Below, piece after piece: positions 25,422 to 41,500 of a DNA stretch of 64,000 bases. Made by a program: the position numbers and the translations under genes. Origin of the DNA: Pogonophryne albipinna. Its lineage: Eukaryota; Chordata; Actinopteri; Perciformes; Artedidraconidae. Below the pieces are notes generated by a model. It had not been told where the DNA came from. It saw nothing but the letters and a program-made list of their open reading frames with translations, and ran no database searches. The stretch lies in the NCBI GenBank assembly GCA_028583405.1, contig CM053263.1, positions 1,777,215-1,841,214 on the forward strand, given 5' to 3'. Numbering within the stretch: position 1 is the stretch's first letter; each line of letters begins with the position of its first letter.

Positions 25422-27273
25422 AATTATACACCTCTGTGGTAACTATAAATAGTACCATTACACATGGATCTGTAATGATTACATTAACAACAAAAGCTAG
25501 CTACAAGACCTCTTTGCTAACATAGCCCAACATAAAGCAAGTGCAACAAGCAAAACATACAAAGCCAGTTAATATGACTCACTCTCTAGAGGCTGCTAAA
25601 CCAGGCTCCAGTTATGGCACACCAATGTTTTGACCCCATTTTTTTCCACATACCACGAAATGGCAAGAGCTGCAGCCTTTGACTGTATTCTACACGTTAA
25701 CGGCTCTTCTATAGTCCTACAGAATTTCTCTTTTTGTCTTTGCTTAGACAATCACTCATTGTATAGTAAAGACAGTAACCTTAGTACACAGGGTACAGTT
25801 TACGTCCTGCCCTGCTCCTGCTGCTTCTACTGATCTCCAGTTTCACAACATGACATTTCTTTGAACAGGCACCATCTTTCACCCTGATTTCACCCCCGCC
25901 CCCCCTTCCCTCTTTGTTTCTCAGCCATTCTTCCTCTCTCGCTCTGCCTCCTGCTTGGCTTGTGTAGTGATCTGGATCTCAAAGGACCTTGAATTCTGTG
26001 TATCAAAGCCTCACACACTTTCACTGGGAACCATTGTATGCACTTGGGTCAGTTCTGAAGAAAAGAACAGAAGGCGAATAGGAGTGAGCCAAAGAAAAGA
26101 GGGAGGCAGGAAGAAAAGAAACTTCCACGCGAGCAGGGGCCAGATTCAGCAGGTGGGGTTATCTAATCTGCCCGATCGGGCGGGTTAATTTGAGGCGCTG
26201 TGCATATGCGCACTGTACACAGCATGTGTGAGCATGTGAAGATGTGTGTGCTAACCAACGCTATAAATTATAGAAGGGAAGTGTGAAGCCAATTGCCCCG
26301 CAGAGTTAAAGGGCAGACAGTCTATACAGCAAAGGCTGAATGTACAGTTTTATTGTGCTTCACGGATCCACGGTCACCAGGGAGCAGAGGGGCTTCGAGG
26401 GGAAGCTCCTGTATATTATCCCTCAATCTGACCACCAACAAAACAAATGAGCCACCAGGGAGTCACAGCATGTCTGCAAGTATGCAACGCTGGCACTCTG
26501 GGACTGGAGGGGAACACATTAGGGAAACAACTGATTTGAATCAAAGGCCAGGGGACTTATTCTAACAAGAATTGGCGCAAGTGTTTAATAGCAGTTTTAC
26601 ACTGTATTTATTTTTACTAACACAGCAGGGTCACCCTAGGCTTGTACGTTTGAAAATAGTTACAGCATGCTGTATCCCTCATGATATTAAACCTTGCACT
26701 TTAAAGAGAATATTACTCAAAAGATCCAGCTGCTGGGTGCATACTGTTGAAATAAACCTGAAAATAAACAGCTATTGATTTGTATTAGTACAAACACTAT
26801 CTACAAACAAAAAGCCTACTCAGCGTACACTGAACAGATCCAATACTTCAATTCCTTTGTTGAAAAAACAAAGCTGATGATTATCTTTTTTTAATGAAAC
26901 TACTAATCCTGGTTTCATTGTCAGCAACAGTAATTATCAATATATCTTAAAAAGTAATTTTTCATCAGTTTAAATTCATTAAGGCAGCTACAGTGGTGCC
27001 ATCCAATATTATCTGATTCCTTTTCAACAGAAATAAAGTGGATTAGCTGCTCTATGCTAAATGGATTACAATGCTAATCTCTGCTATCACATTAGCACTA
27101 CACAATAGACATTCTCTGCCAGACAGACTTCATTTTGCCTCCGAGAAGTGGGGAGGTGAGAGAAGCAGTGGGCCCACATATAAATGCACACATAAAAATT
27201 GGTAATCTGTTCACTTCACACAAGCAATTGCGTGTATAAAAACATTGGCATTTAGCTATTTTTCACACTATTT

Positions 27274-27405
<132 letters not shown>

Positions 27406-30400
27406 CTGTCTGGCTGGAGCTTCTCATGTGGTAATGCGGGATCCTCTGGGGAGGGGGGCGAGAGTTACCTGTGCTTTTGACTCACAGAGCACACTTCCTC
27501 AGCCCTGCAAAATGTGCGTAGTAAACATAGCTGTGTGTGTGTCTGCCTTGATCCGTTTGTGTGTGTATCTGTGGGAGAAATCCCTGGTACACCTCAGATC
27601 AGAGAAAAATCCTGGTACTCCAAAAAGCAACCACCCTGACCATTAACTGTATCCCCCTAGTGGCTGTGAAAGATAACTACACTATCACCAACACTGAAAA
27701 CAGACTTACACAGGGGCTTGTGCAGTGAAAATGCACTGTATGTGATATTTTATTTGACAACCACACACACTAAGATGAAATAGTGTTGATAAAGCATCTT
27801 TCAAATAATCCAGACCTTTTGAAATGAGTGGCTATCCAGCAGTGTTGATAAATCAGAAATAATGAATATGTATTTAAATCAGTCTCGGATGAACCACCCA
27901 GAAAAATATCCTAATTCAACCCTTTGTGCAGATGGTATTTCTGCTTTGAATCTGTCAATGAGAAATGACTTGCCCAAAGTGACTCTCCCTCTCTCCATGG
28001 GGCTAACAGCTAGCAGAAGGTGTGATGCATACAGGGAAGCCATTCCGGTGTGAAAACAACAGGAGGACCCTGTTCCAGTTTCCTATTGGCACTGTGCACC
28101 ACATAACCACATGGAAATGACAGCACTTCCCTGACTCTGCATGGAATCCATACTGGAGCAGGTAAAAATGCACTGTCTGAGTCTTTATCTTATCATACAT
28201 ATACTGTAAGACCTTTGCTTTAATAATTGATGTTTCGTTTCGGCATCGAGTAATTTACTATATCCCAAAGTTTGTATCACGTTACTATGCCAATAATGTC
28301 AGTAAACCACAGAAACGTTCAGGTACATTTGAAACATCTGTTCATTTTAGATAAGCCCCTGAAAACCAATGCCTGTGTCTAGAAACTACTTTAAATTAAG
28401 TGGTGAAATGGATTTTCCAAATTTCAGGATGAGTCTAGTCAATTCCAGGAGACTTTAAGAATCATGTTGTAGTCGTGAGTGCAGATGGCGGTTATGGCAA
28501 AGTGCAGGAAATACAAAAACTACCCCTCTGAAAAAGACCATATTGGGGGAAACAGCATGAGGAAAGTGTACTTCTTAAAACATACAACAGAGAGAAATGT
28601 GTGTTTCTGATCGAGGACTGTTTTGAGTTCTTGGAGAAATGTGTCCTTGCCTGCCATGGCATGGGTTTTTGGGGTGGCAAAAGGAAAGCTAGTCACACAG
28701 AGCGGCAGTCTGTTGAGCATGGCACCCACACTAACACACCATGGCTGGAACACACACCATGACCAACATGCTGCATGGAGGACGCCAGAATAAGCTGCTG
28801 ACTATTGTATCGCTATGGTCTGACATGGGTCATTCCACCACGGTGAGGCGGGTTGGCTGGGGCAGAATGTCATCCAAAGTCACACAGCATGCTGGGAAAC
28901 TTAAATTACCACAACATTTGTGTGAGGAATTCCACCAAATCCCTGAAACGTGCATGGGCAAACCCAGTGTCAGTGCCAGTATTTCTGCAGCCAAAAAGGG
29001 TCACAAACTTTTCTTCTGATGGATATCCACATAGTAAAATGATTATCATTGCTGTAAAGTGTACTTACAATAGAATGCTTAACAATAAGCCATTTGTGTT
29101 TGGAGTACTGCAGCATAAAAGTAAAAAAAAGGGTGCAATCACCAATGCAAGTTACATGAATTGTATTTGGTAACTGAAAACAAAGGTACTTCCCAGTTGA
29201 ATTAACATACCACACTTCCAAAGCTGTATATACAATTAGTTGCAAACATTAATGATTACAGATATTTCTTACAAATATTAACTCTTAAATAACCAATACA
29301 AATAAAATAAACCAGCTGCTGTTAACTTTTGGACTCAAACAGGATCACATTACTTGATCCAGCTAAAATAATAGCCAAAACAAAAAAACAAAAAAAATAC
29401 CCAACTGTTATTCTTTGAAAGCTTTGATTTCAGTGGATTTGATTAATTTCAACAAACTAGTTACATCTTTCCGCTAGCTAATTTTCAACAGTCAAAACTA
29501 ATTGTGGGAACAGGGGTCTCCTGGGGTCTCTTCTTTAAGCCCCTGGGTCCTTATCCTGTTCAAGATATCAATCAGAAACATTTTGGAGCAGCAACAGCAT
29601 AGCCGCATGCCAAATGCCGCTGTACTGTAATCCAACCTGCCACACTTTGCTCAGGTTTCAGAGTGTGAGCTATCCAACCAGGCAAGGCAGGACATGCACT
29701 AAGAATCTGGAGAGAGAGACAGCCAGACAACTGAGAGGAACATCCACTGTGAAAGAGAAAAGACACAACATATCGCCACTACATAATGGCAATGTGTCTC
29801 TGCACGTATTCTATTCATACCGACAGCAATACAATGGTGGCTGTCTGATTGCCAAAGTCTGTCCAGCTCCCTGAAACATATGGCAGACAGAGAGAACAGA
29901 GGGGGTGAGGGTGGGGGGGAAAGGAGGCGGATTGTGTCAATCAATGCCAGGACAAACCCTCCACTTCCACATTCAGAGCATCGATATATAGCTTCAGGCG
30001 AGATGGACTGGTGCGAGGCTAGTGGGGGAGTGTGGATGATTTGACATTAATCTCAGGGTATTAACGAGGAAGTGGCACAGTAATGTGGGATGCCAGCCTG
30101 ATCGTGCAGGATTGCTGGAGAGAACCACATGATTATTAATCGCCGAGGAGTTATTATTCACAGTACAAGATGGACACATGTTTTCATTCTGTCTGAGAGG
30201 AAGAGTAGCCAGAGAGGAAGGCCCTCATGTGCTTTCTGAAACATGTACTACAGGTGACACGTAATGCCATGGTACTTCTACATCGACAATGTCTTTTGGC
30301 ATGCTGTTTTATGTGTAATTGCAAGCTATAATGGAGACATCTTGCAGTTATCCAAAAGGAACAACATGAACTCGATGCTTTATGGCTTTCCTTGAAGGAA

Positions 30401-33400
30401 GTCAAATGTTCATTCTCCTCCTTGCGGCTCGTGAAATAGGAGGATGAGTAGTCAGAGTGGAACTGAACTCATTTGGTGCTTAATCCACTATTCTCTGTTT
30501 AATGTTTGTGCATATCTGCGCACAGCAAGATTTGAATGAATGCATTTCCCCCCATGTCTGCACTGCTCTGTGGGTGCAAACCAGGGACATGTCATTGTTA
30601 GCAGGGAAGTAACTGCAGAGACTTGTGTTAGTGGTGAACCTGAGTAGATATCTGACCTCCGTAACAGCCCTCCTGTTGGGTTTGCTTTTATTTAGGTCAA
30701 TCCTCAGTAGATGTTTTATTTGGCTAGGATGTTAAGGGACGGGAGGTTCTAAAAACGTCTGTAAAGTAAGTTAGGTTAAAGTGGTTTATGTAAGAAAAAT
30801 ATCTGGCCTTGGTGTGACTGAGTCAATACATCAGCAATAAATGGTAACTGAAGAGCTTAAGAAGAAAAAACAATAATACATTTTAAGTTGTGTGAGGAAG
30901 GGAATGAGGCACTTTGTTTCTATGGCTGCCTCTTCAGTCTCCACCACCTCACATCTGGGATCTGACACTAAAGCAGATGGGCCCCGGGGGGACCCCTGGC
31001 TCAGTGACTGACCGCTGTGGCATTAAAGGTGTGCTACCCATTAGCCTGCAGCTTCACGCGGCCTACTAATCTAACCTTATCCCCTGCTGAGAGATAGACA
31101 GGGAAATCAGGCAGAGGGGCAAAGAGAAGGACGAAAATGTTATTGTGAGGGATGATGGTGTTGGACGTGAAAGGGGACAAGTGTCTGGAGGCTTCCTAAA
31201 TCATTTCTCTCCCTGCTCTCTTCCACTCCCTCAATCTCCCCCATGGCTTCAAAGGGTGAGTGGCAGGTCTCCCTGCTATCATTCCCTTCACTGCTCAGCT
31301 GCCTCGGAGCACTGTGACCAGGCGGGGGGCTAACAGCTCAGCTTCTGTTGCTCATTTCCCTCCTCCTCTGTTGCCCCTCTCTCCCTATTGGCTGCTCTGT
31401 CTCAATCTGTATGTCATCAGGTTGACTAAAATACCTACAGGTTAACGGCCAATGCATTACTTTTTGTTATTTTCAAAATCTCATCTTCATATGTTTGTAG
31501 CAGATTATATTTTTCTGCAGCTTGGACAATTGTTTTCTACATTGTCTTTCATTTATCCACCCTCTTTTGATTGTGCTTACATATTTTAATTCATCCAATA
31601 TTGAAATACTTAACCGTCAGATGTGCTCGGTAATAAATCAAATGTGCAGACTTGAGTAGATTTTTTGTCATTTTTTATCTACAAAATCCCGACCCAATTC
31701 CCCTTTCACTGTCTCATTAGAGCCCCAGCAGGGTGTTAGAGGCGACAGGCAGAGATCTCCTGACAGACCTCATTTAGCGCGGACAAATACCTGCTCTGGC
31801 TGAGGAAAACCCTAATGCACATTTCTCTTTCAAACCAATTATTTCCTTTTCTTTCACCATTATTCTGCGGGGGTAAGAGCTGCCGTTCCCGCCACTGCTG
31901 CTGCGGCCACTGGCTGGGCCTCAAGGACCCCACGGAGGCAGCGGCATAATTTGAGCACACATCACAAACTGTGTCTTTATTAGTGGTGCGACCTGGTGGC
32001 AGTGATACAGAGCTGTGTGCACACTATTATATTTTGTGACCAGAGGCCACTGTGTGAGAGCTCAAAGGCTTTAGGAGCCATTAATGAAGTCAACATGCTC
32101 CCTGGAGTAGTGGGGGGACCAAATCAGCCTATTGTGCCGAATCAAGGCTTGGCCTCTCAGGCTACCCTGCAGTGCTCAGAACCCAGAGCTATGGATGCTG
32201 TTTGTTTGTGAGAGCGCGGCCGGCAAACTTTCAGCACGTAGAATAGTAAATACAGCCTGCTGAGGAACATGGCATTGAGATTATCCTCAGAGAGTTGTAT
32301 TTTGTGTGTATGTGTACTCTACAGAGGAGGAAAGGTTGTATGCACCCCAGTGGGAATAGAGGAACATATTCCATAGCACCCAGGAAGATGGACATATGGC
32401 AGAGCAAGAGATGGCCAGCTTTGATGTTAGAGAAGCAGAGGGAAGAGGAGAAGGTTGAGGAGGAGAAATGGAAAGTGATATCTTTCTATACCTCTCTGTT
32501 TATCCCTGTGTATTCACAGTTGGCTATATGCATAAAGAACAATACTATTACAGATCTTTAGGTACTGAAAATTGGATACTTTCTATCACTATAAATATCA
32601 ATACATTTGTGTTTCCTTGCATTTGTGGCCATTAAATGTAGTGGCTGTGTATCACAACATTGTTTCCTTATTCCCCTGCCTAATTTTAACGCGCAAAGTC
32701 TGGTGTGCAACCTTTACATCCAAAGGTAGGAACATTTAACATGTTTGCCCAAAACAATGCATGTGCATTAAAGCTTGTTTGGGAAGACGGTTATGTCCAG
32801 ACTTGAGAATGAGAAACAACATCCCACATATATACATGTGGGAAAGGAAGGACAATCCTTTTACTGAGTCATCAAATGAACTTAATGGTACTTTTAAAAG
32901 TTGAGTACATCCTGTTTCTGCTGTCAGTCACCAATCTATCGGACCGTTGAGAGTAATGAATAAAGGATCTGTTTGTTTTTTCAGCAAAGCAGACAAGAAT
33001 AAGAGAACCTAAGGTCATGATGAATTGGACCCACAATGTTAGGAAAACCTTAGATCAACAATACATAGAACAGGTATCTAGCTCTCTGCAGGAACTTTAG
33101 ATCAATATGAGCTCTTCACATAATGGTCTGGTGACACGCTTTGATCAATGTTCAGAGGGTCATCTCACAAACACCCCCATTGTGACCTTTATCAATCTCT
33201 ATGAATGGCTGTGTTTCACTAAACAACAACAGAGGGGCATTCTTCATCTTAATGGGGCAAGCTCAAAAGGCTTTCCTTGATTGGAGTATACTATGCTTCT
33301 ATAACTGTCTATCAGCAGCCTATCCAACCATGGAGAAGGGCCCGGTCCCCAAAAAGATGTCTAGGTCTGATAATGTCCTACTGACAGACTCAGATCAGTT

Positions 33401-33762
33401 TTAGCCAAGGCATGTCTTGTAATAGTCTTTGGTCCCTCTTCTCCTGCCTGTGATTTATTTGTGTGGTTGTCTAACACTTTCTTTTACAGCTTATCAGTCT
33501 GCCCTCTTCTCTCTGGTCAATACTCATGTTCAGCTTGTTTACCAAGACAAACAGTGCAGTTCATTGACTTCAAAGGTGTGATTGGTTTCCTGGGAGATAA
33601 GCACAAAAACATTAAAAAAAACAAGACACCTACATATTCAATAACTTAAGCTTTCGGGCAAAGAAAATCCCAAGAAACAAACATGAAATGTAACTTTTGA
33701 GCCACACATTTGAAAAAGACAGTAGTTAAGAGTAAGATATGAGGGGAGAAGGCTGTGTGTCA

Positions 33763-33765
<3 letters not shown>

Positions 33766-33841
<76 letters not shown>
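33766..33841. repeat. (TG)n microsatellite, 76 bp
   Basis: A TG run with one phase slip (gtggtg) near the middle. It is opposite in orientation to the CA run about 390 bp further on. Confidence 0.97.
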
Positions 33842-33843
<2 letters not shown>

Positions 33844-34231
33844 AGGTGAATAATAGATGGGGATCTGAGAGCCAAACGCTGTCTGAGAGCAGACATCACC
33901 CTGGATCCCGTTACCACACTCTGCCATCAGAATAACTCTGGAGACACAAATGCACACACCATGGTCCAAGTTCAAGCGATAATACGCACAAACATGGGGC
34001 TATAAACGTGCACACAGTCACACGGTGACCTTTCTGCACCCCGTCTGTCAACACTATCTCTTCCCTCTGTCTGTTCTGGAGGAGTCACACAGTTGAGTAA
34101 TATGATCAATGGGAATTTTAACTCTTTAAAAAAAAAAAGGAGAACTCTATAAAATATGTATTTATCCAGGAGTATTCATAGCAGTCAGGTTATAATATTG
34201 TGACATCCACTAGTAAAAACAGACTAGACTC

Positions 34232-34391
<160 letters not shown>

Positions 34392-37300
34392 TATTACATG
34401 AATGGATCTCTGACTGGAGCTGAAGATCACACATGCTCATGAATTCATGAATTACCAATAGGCTTATCTTTCGGACTTTGTGCAGATTTGTGTGTGTGCC
34501 CCAGTGTGTACACGGGGAGCATTCATTGCCTACCCTTCAGTTTTATGTTGTGGTGATTTATGAGGTCCCTACCAAAGTTTCTAATTAAAGAGGGAAGCAC
34601 CACACAACCTATTCCTCAGAGATAAGTGGGTGTGGATTTCTGTGTTCCCACCTTATTGTCTGTGAATGTGTGTTTGTGTGTGTGTTTGCGCATATGTGCC
34701 TGTGTGTATATTCCCTTGTTTTCAGCCCCAAGGGTGCTTCCTTTTTCCTTCTCATCTCTCCTCTTTGCCTTTATTAAACAGACTGGCACACTCCTCTATT
34801 ATACCTGTTTTCGCACTCATGTGAAACATTGCATTGCTGGCCTAGCAGGGGACAGAGAGAAGGAGACAAAGATACAGGCTGAGAGTGAGAAAATTAAACA
34901 AAATAAGAAACAAGGAGAGTGAGGAGGACAGGGAGAGCGAGGAATAACACTGCAGTAAACCCTTGAGGCATGCGCTACAATCATGGAAATCATTGGAGGA
35001 AAGATGGTGAGAGTGAGAAAGAGCAAGAAGACTAAAGGCCAATGTCCACTGAAAATTGTTTGGATGCATTCAATGAAGAGTGTGTGAGTAGGAACAAATA
35101 CAGAAGTGGTTGATATAATGTGTTCAGTGTCCACTAGCCGCAGGAGCTGTACGTGAGCAGACTTTCCTCAGTGCTTCTTTTGTCACTAATTTTCTCAGTG
35201 GGCTTTCACCAACAGCGTGCAGAAAGAACAAGGTGAGAAAAAGAGCAGAAATAGTGAATGTACTGAAGAGAATAGGACTAGTTCCCTTCTATTTGTTTAA
35301 CACATTAATCCCACAACATTTCGTTCAACAATGTATGCAGTGCAACACCTCATCCCATTAGCATTAGGCTTTCCAACCTTACTCAAGCTTTTATACAAAA
35401 ACATGCATTTTTCAGGTTGTTAGAAAAAGATATCACTACGATGGATTTAACTGACAGTCATTACTAGCTGGTGTGACATTGAATTCAATTGTTGTGATAT
35501 ATAGCTATACGTTTCATTCATTGAGCTTTGAAGAATTAAAAAGAGTCAAGAAAATGATTTCCTATAACCTGCTGATGAACTCTTCACATACAATCTTGCC
35601 CTCCATTATTATCAAACACATTCCATCTCTTACCAAAGAAGACATCAGAAGCATAATCCATCATTTCACTGACTCCATGGGAGGTTTTCCTAAAATGAGT
35701 GCTTCTTTATTAGGGGAGCATATTAGAGTTTCACGCCCATGCTTTATTCCGTAGCACAAAAGCAATGTTTAGTGCCTGATAATGGAGGCTTCACAGTGGG
35801 AGTTAAATAACAGCACGGCATAAATAACGAAGCGTGTTGTTTCAGATGGATGGTTATCTAATCATAATGACCATGGATTCAATAAAAAGAGCATACAGTG
35901 GTGTTTGAATAAAAACAAGATGTGTGTGTCGATGTGTGAATCTGTGTGTCATTTCAGAGAAGTGCAAGATGTAATTACCATTATCACACAGACTCATCAT
36001 TTAGAATGCTTTTCTATAGTGATCATTTCAGAGTGCTGGTTTTAAGTATGTGTGGAGAATTTGCCTTTGCTGATATGACAGTCTGAGGCATTTAATAACC
36101 ACATTTGTTCTGTCTGACCTTTAACTCCCACTCTCCCTCCTCTGTCTGCCTTTCTTTACTCCGTCCTCTCTCAGTGCTATTATTGACATGTATTTCTTCA
36201 CCGTCTGCCAATTCTGCCCTTTTTTACGAGGCGACATATCAAAGTATGACGAGCTAACAGGCAAACCAAGTGCCCCTGTCAGCGCAGAGTAATATGACGG
36301 AAAGGAAAAGAGACAAAGAGGAGAGATTGAGAGGAAGCGACAGATCAACTGGAGAACGTTCAGATAGAGATGGGTGTAAGCTGCAATAAAACTCTTAGAC
36401 AGATAAAAGTTAATTCTTTCTCGGGGAGAGACAGAGAGAGAGGGAGAGAGGACTCTTAAGAGGATATTTGGTGAATGGAGCCTGTCAGCTGGCGTTGTGC
36501 AGAAATCCTCTTATACCTCAACATTTCAATTAGGTGAGGAAGCGTTTTGGTGCGGTGCGCTTCTCTCCTTTCCGCGCAGGAAGTACAAAGTGCATGAGGT
36601 GGGATTTGTCACAGCAGCGACAGGCCTGCTCCACCTACATTATGATTCAAAGAACACACACACGAACACACAGAGCGCTCCCCCTTCCACCTGCCAAAGC
36701 CATTTCGAGTGACAGTGGTACACTTGATGCTACTTCAGTGCTCAGTGAGCAGTGTTGCAATTGAGTTTGTTCCACTGAAGAGGACCTGAAATGTAAACTC
36801 CACAGGTCTGTGTTGGGCTGCCGTCGTCTGTGTGACAGCTACAATTACACATTGTGTCAGCCTCTCCAAATGACACTGACTTACAGTAATTACAATGCCA
36901 AATGTAGCAGCCCATTTGCATGCTTTCTTTTCATTTAATTCCCACTTCACTGTTTCTCCTTCATTTGACCTCCTTTGTCACCATCTTCCTGATTATCATA
37001 TATGATGGAAAAAATACTCAACTAAGTTTTCTGGAATTGTATTTAAAAGTAAAATGAAGAGAGTAATATCTTATAAGTAAAATGTTGTTTTTTATATAAC
37101 AAGCTATATCGTAGTTTAAGATCTAGAATATGGTAACATGACAGAAATAAGGTAATACAAAGCAATAAGAGGTGTATACTGTAACAACAACAAGTTGCAA
37201 TAAACTGGAATATCTGTTTGACATTACAAAAACAAACAATTCACCTTAAACAACATTCACTTTTGAAGGTCTCCCTTCTCCATCCATCCCATTTTGAGGT

Positions 37301-38272
37301 AAGTTTTTGCTTTTTCCTCCCTTCCTCATCCTCTCACTATCCCATCGCTTTGCATTTTAACCCTTTTGCCGTTAATTCCCTCATCGTTCTTTGCAAACTA
37401 TCTCACTACTATTCTCTTGTTACCTCCGCCCCCTCCACACACACCTTCTCTCCCTCACGCCTTCACCCTTTCTTTCTTTGTCCAGTTAGTCCTTCTGCTT
37501 CTTTCTTTCCCAAAACTCTATCCTGTCGTCCTCTTCCTCTCACCTTTCCCCCGCTAGCTCTATTCCCAGTTTCCCAGCTGGCTTTCATCTTCCCCAGGTT
37601 AGATTACTGTAAAGCACTGCCTGTCTGCCAGCATTCCTGAAAGCTTTTCATCTCTGCTCCAATTCATCTGGGGAGACAGAGAGAGTGAAAGAGAGCAGGA
37701 GAGAGAGAGAGGCTGTGATGGGCTGCAGCTACAGATTTCAGAGCCTTGAGTGGTTAACCTGCACTGCACACTGCATTGGCTGATGGGAAATTTCCCAGAT
37801 GGTCTTTTGGCTGTCAGTGAAGAGCTGAGAGCACACCTCTCTTGGGACGGACAAATATGTGCACAAATACACACAAACAAAAGCAACTTGCACAATAAAA
37901 GTGTACAGACAAACCACCTATCCCATAAGATAGCACAACAATATGCATGGTACAAAGTGAAAATAAAACTACGAAAATTGCTCAAAAGATGTCATAAAGA
38001 AGAGAGGAATCTGTAAAACAAAAACGCATGACTCCGAGGTATACAGCTTACTGTTTGTAAATGTCCATGCTCAAATAGCAGAACACACACTTTCCAACCA
38101 AGCATATCAACATATCAACACTCCACCAAATTATTCTTGTCATGTTTTAAAGTATTAGATTTAACTCTTGGCAGTGTGATAATACACCTGGAGTGTTTTT
38201 AAGCCATCGTTACCATATTAACTCAGCCCTGAGAGAGTGTATGGGATGATGAGATGTAGATGCAACAGAAAA

Positions 38273-38543
<271 letters not shown>

Positions 38544-41500
38544 CTGTCTGTGGAGATAGCAGCCACATCATCAAGATTTAAACACAATCATGTTCAAACA
38601 GAAAATCAAAAATAGCTACTACAGATGTGAGTGTATTCTGCATTTGGTGAATCCCCTTTCAGTTGTAATTTTCTAGATTGCTTTTCTAAATTACGTTTTT
38701 CTACTTGAGCAACAAAACCCAACGATATTCTCTGCACAATGATTTAAAAATGCAGATGCTGGTAAATATGTGTAATTCCTGTGTGATAAATGAATGAATA
38801 AAGAGATCTGTGGTAAGTTCATTTAGTCATCAATCCACTTACAATGAATCAAGTAGTTGTTGATGCACCAACTGGAACAAAATGATTGATACTGAAAACC
38901 ATAAAATCCATGCTTCCGCTTCCTCTTTTGTAAATGGACCTTTGTATTATGCAGCATGTGAGAGCATTTGTAGAATGCCTTTAACCTCACAGACACACGG
39001 TCACATCCCGATCATCTTGTGCTGGGACTATCCTCTATAATGGCGCTGTGTGATGATATAGTGCTCTGAAGTATTATGGGCATCCCCCTGTGTGATATTT
39101 ATGGACCTGCCAGTCTTCCGGCCCGCTCACAACTCCCACCCTTTAATCTTACTGCTGTCATCTAGTGTCGCTGCCTTATGACTATGGCATTGGCTAACTG
39201 CCAGCAGATACATAGTCACTATGTGTGTATGAGTGCAAACGCACTTAAGAGTGTGAATGTGAGACTGTTGAAATACAACACCAGTGAACAACACAGTAAT
39301 GTACAGTATGTCAGTCAAATGTAGGCAAGAAGTGACAGGTAAAAAGGAAGAGTGCTCAGTGAGAACACTAGTACCAAAATGCATGGTATGTTCATATACT
39401 GCAACAAAAGAAATACATGCCAAACCACAGCCTTCTATTCCATTCCAATTCCTCTATCTTTGACGCAACACAGTAATTTGGCAAGAAAATAGGGAGGGAA
39501 AGAAAATTACTTGAGAGAAAAAAAAACAATGGAGGGGAGGGAGGCGAACAAATCTGTCCTCTAAGCAGAGCTTTTACACTCAAACTGAATTGAATTAGCA
39601 ATTTTCGAAAATAATGATTCAGTCTACCCCCAACCCAGAAAAAAAGGGAATTACACATAATGAATGAATTAACATGTATGTCATAACAATTGTTAAAATC
39701 AAATCTAACAGAATGAGGTGCTTATTGGCCTAAATGATCTACAGTTTTCTCAATAGACCCTCGGAGGCTCTTTGGTTGCGGTCCACATTGTCTGTGTGTA
39801 GATTCAGAAATGACTTGAGGCACATGAGCAGGCTTCAATCAATGAGTGCATGTATGAAGTGAACAACAGTCTTCAAGCATTTCAAAAAGAAGGCAGAATC
39901 ACACCAGCACAACAAACACGTTTGCAGACGAAGACAAGAGTCGAGCCTCACCCGGTTATGATGAGCATTTATCACAAAAGCCTTTCACAAAACAGCTCCT
40001 TCGTCAGGCTCTGTGGGAAGCTCACTGTTACTTTAGAGGTGATGTGAAATTGCTTTGATCAGCCAAGTAAGTCACTATAAAATGAAACGTTGACTATATT
40101 GTGCAAAGTTAGAAAGCAGCACTCATGAATAAGACTGCAAACAATACAGTTCACAGAGTTTGGAGCACAAGCTTGTTTTTATATTGCTTGATAGATTTTG
40201 GTACATGCTAAATATTATGAAGAATTTTCCTGAGTCTAAGAAGCTACCAGGGCACATAGTTCAAGCTCTCTTAACCTTTTAGCAAATAGAATTCTTATTC
40301 ACATATCTGAGTGTCTCTCACTCTCTCTTTGGGAAGTAAGCTTAGCATCATTAGCTGTCAGGAAGCTGCTGCTCAGCTTCCTGCTGAGTCGGCAGATTGA
40401 ACAACCATTTACTCTGAACATCTTTCCCATTGTTCTGGGTGTGTGATGTTACTGGAACTAATACTCCCTAAACATTACATGTATAGCTAATTCAATCAAT
40501 AGCAGCATTATGAAGTTGCTGGCACTGTGGTGTTTAAAGTACAATCAATAAATGCAATTAATAACAGAAAGTACGCTGTAGCATTTTTCGCTAGCTGTCG
40601 CTGTGTGGTAATAGTAAGAGGGATTATTCTTGTCACTATACTCAGCTGGCTTGTGTAACATCATTCTTTGGGGAAATTAACAAAATGTCCCTGTTTTCCT
40701 GCTGATTTGCAAGCCTTGCAACACCCACACTGAGTGACTGAATGACTGATAGAGTGTGGACTTGGCTGCCCTGGTTTTATGTAGTGACATGGGGAGAACA
40801 AATCTTAAAACTACCATTTTAACCTCTTTAGTGAATAGCACATGAAGGGATGTTATATCCTGTGATTTACTTTTTATTCGATAATATTAAAGTGTCCATC
40901 TGTTATCCAATACACATACTGTATACTGTGTAAGAGTCAGCTTCCAAGGATCCAAGGTAATAGGGTCAAATTGCTGAGGTTTATGCCAAAATGAACATGG
41001 AGACCTTTAAACACCCGATACAACTGAAGTGTTTGTAGTATAAATCTGATCTACCAATGTTAAACAGCATGAGACAATGTTATGTTAACAAATCTAAGAT
41101 CACACTCTGTAAGACAGCTGTGTATCATTAAACACCAATTCACAGAAAATCAATATAGTTCCCAGTCAACTGTGTCACTGCCCCTCCTGCCCAACCCCCA
41201 TTTCCTTCACCCCCAGCCCTGTAACTGTCCCAGTTGTGCCCCATCATTTCCATCTCCTGGGGTCTATGTATTTTTGCAAGCTTGGTCTCGGGCCAGAAGA
41301 TGAGGGCTTTTAGAGTGGACTGGTAGGAAGATTAGCTTCCATATCCTCCTCCAGCTCTTTAGCATTTTAATGAGGCAGGGCCAGAGGGTCTTTCTTCTGC
41401 CCCAGCCAACTGTGTCATAGTCTGGGTCTGGGGACTGTACGGCTGCAGGGGTTCAGGGACAGTTATTATACAGCACAGCCATTGTATTGGCACATGGAAT

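Noticed and set aside
28492..29245. Overlapping short frames on both strands as a small gene
   Set aside because: Several frames are open on both strands with no motif or consistent splice signals.
37218..37640. Plus-strand 140-codon frame
   Set aside because: It comes from a pyrimidine-rich tract, so Ser, Leu and Pro dominate; no domain or splice support.
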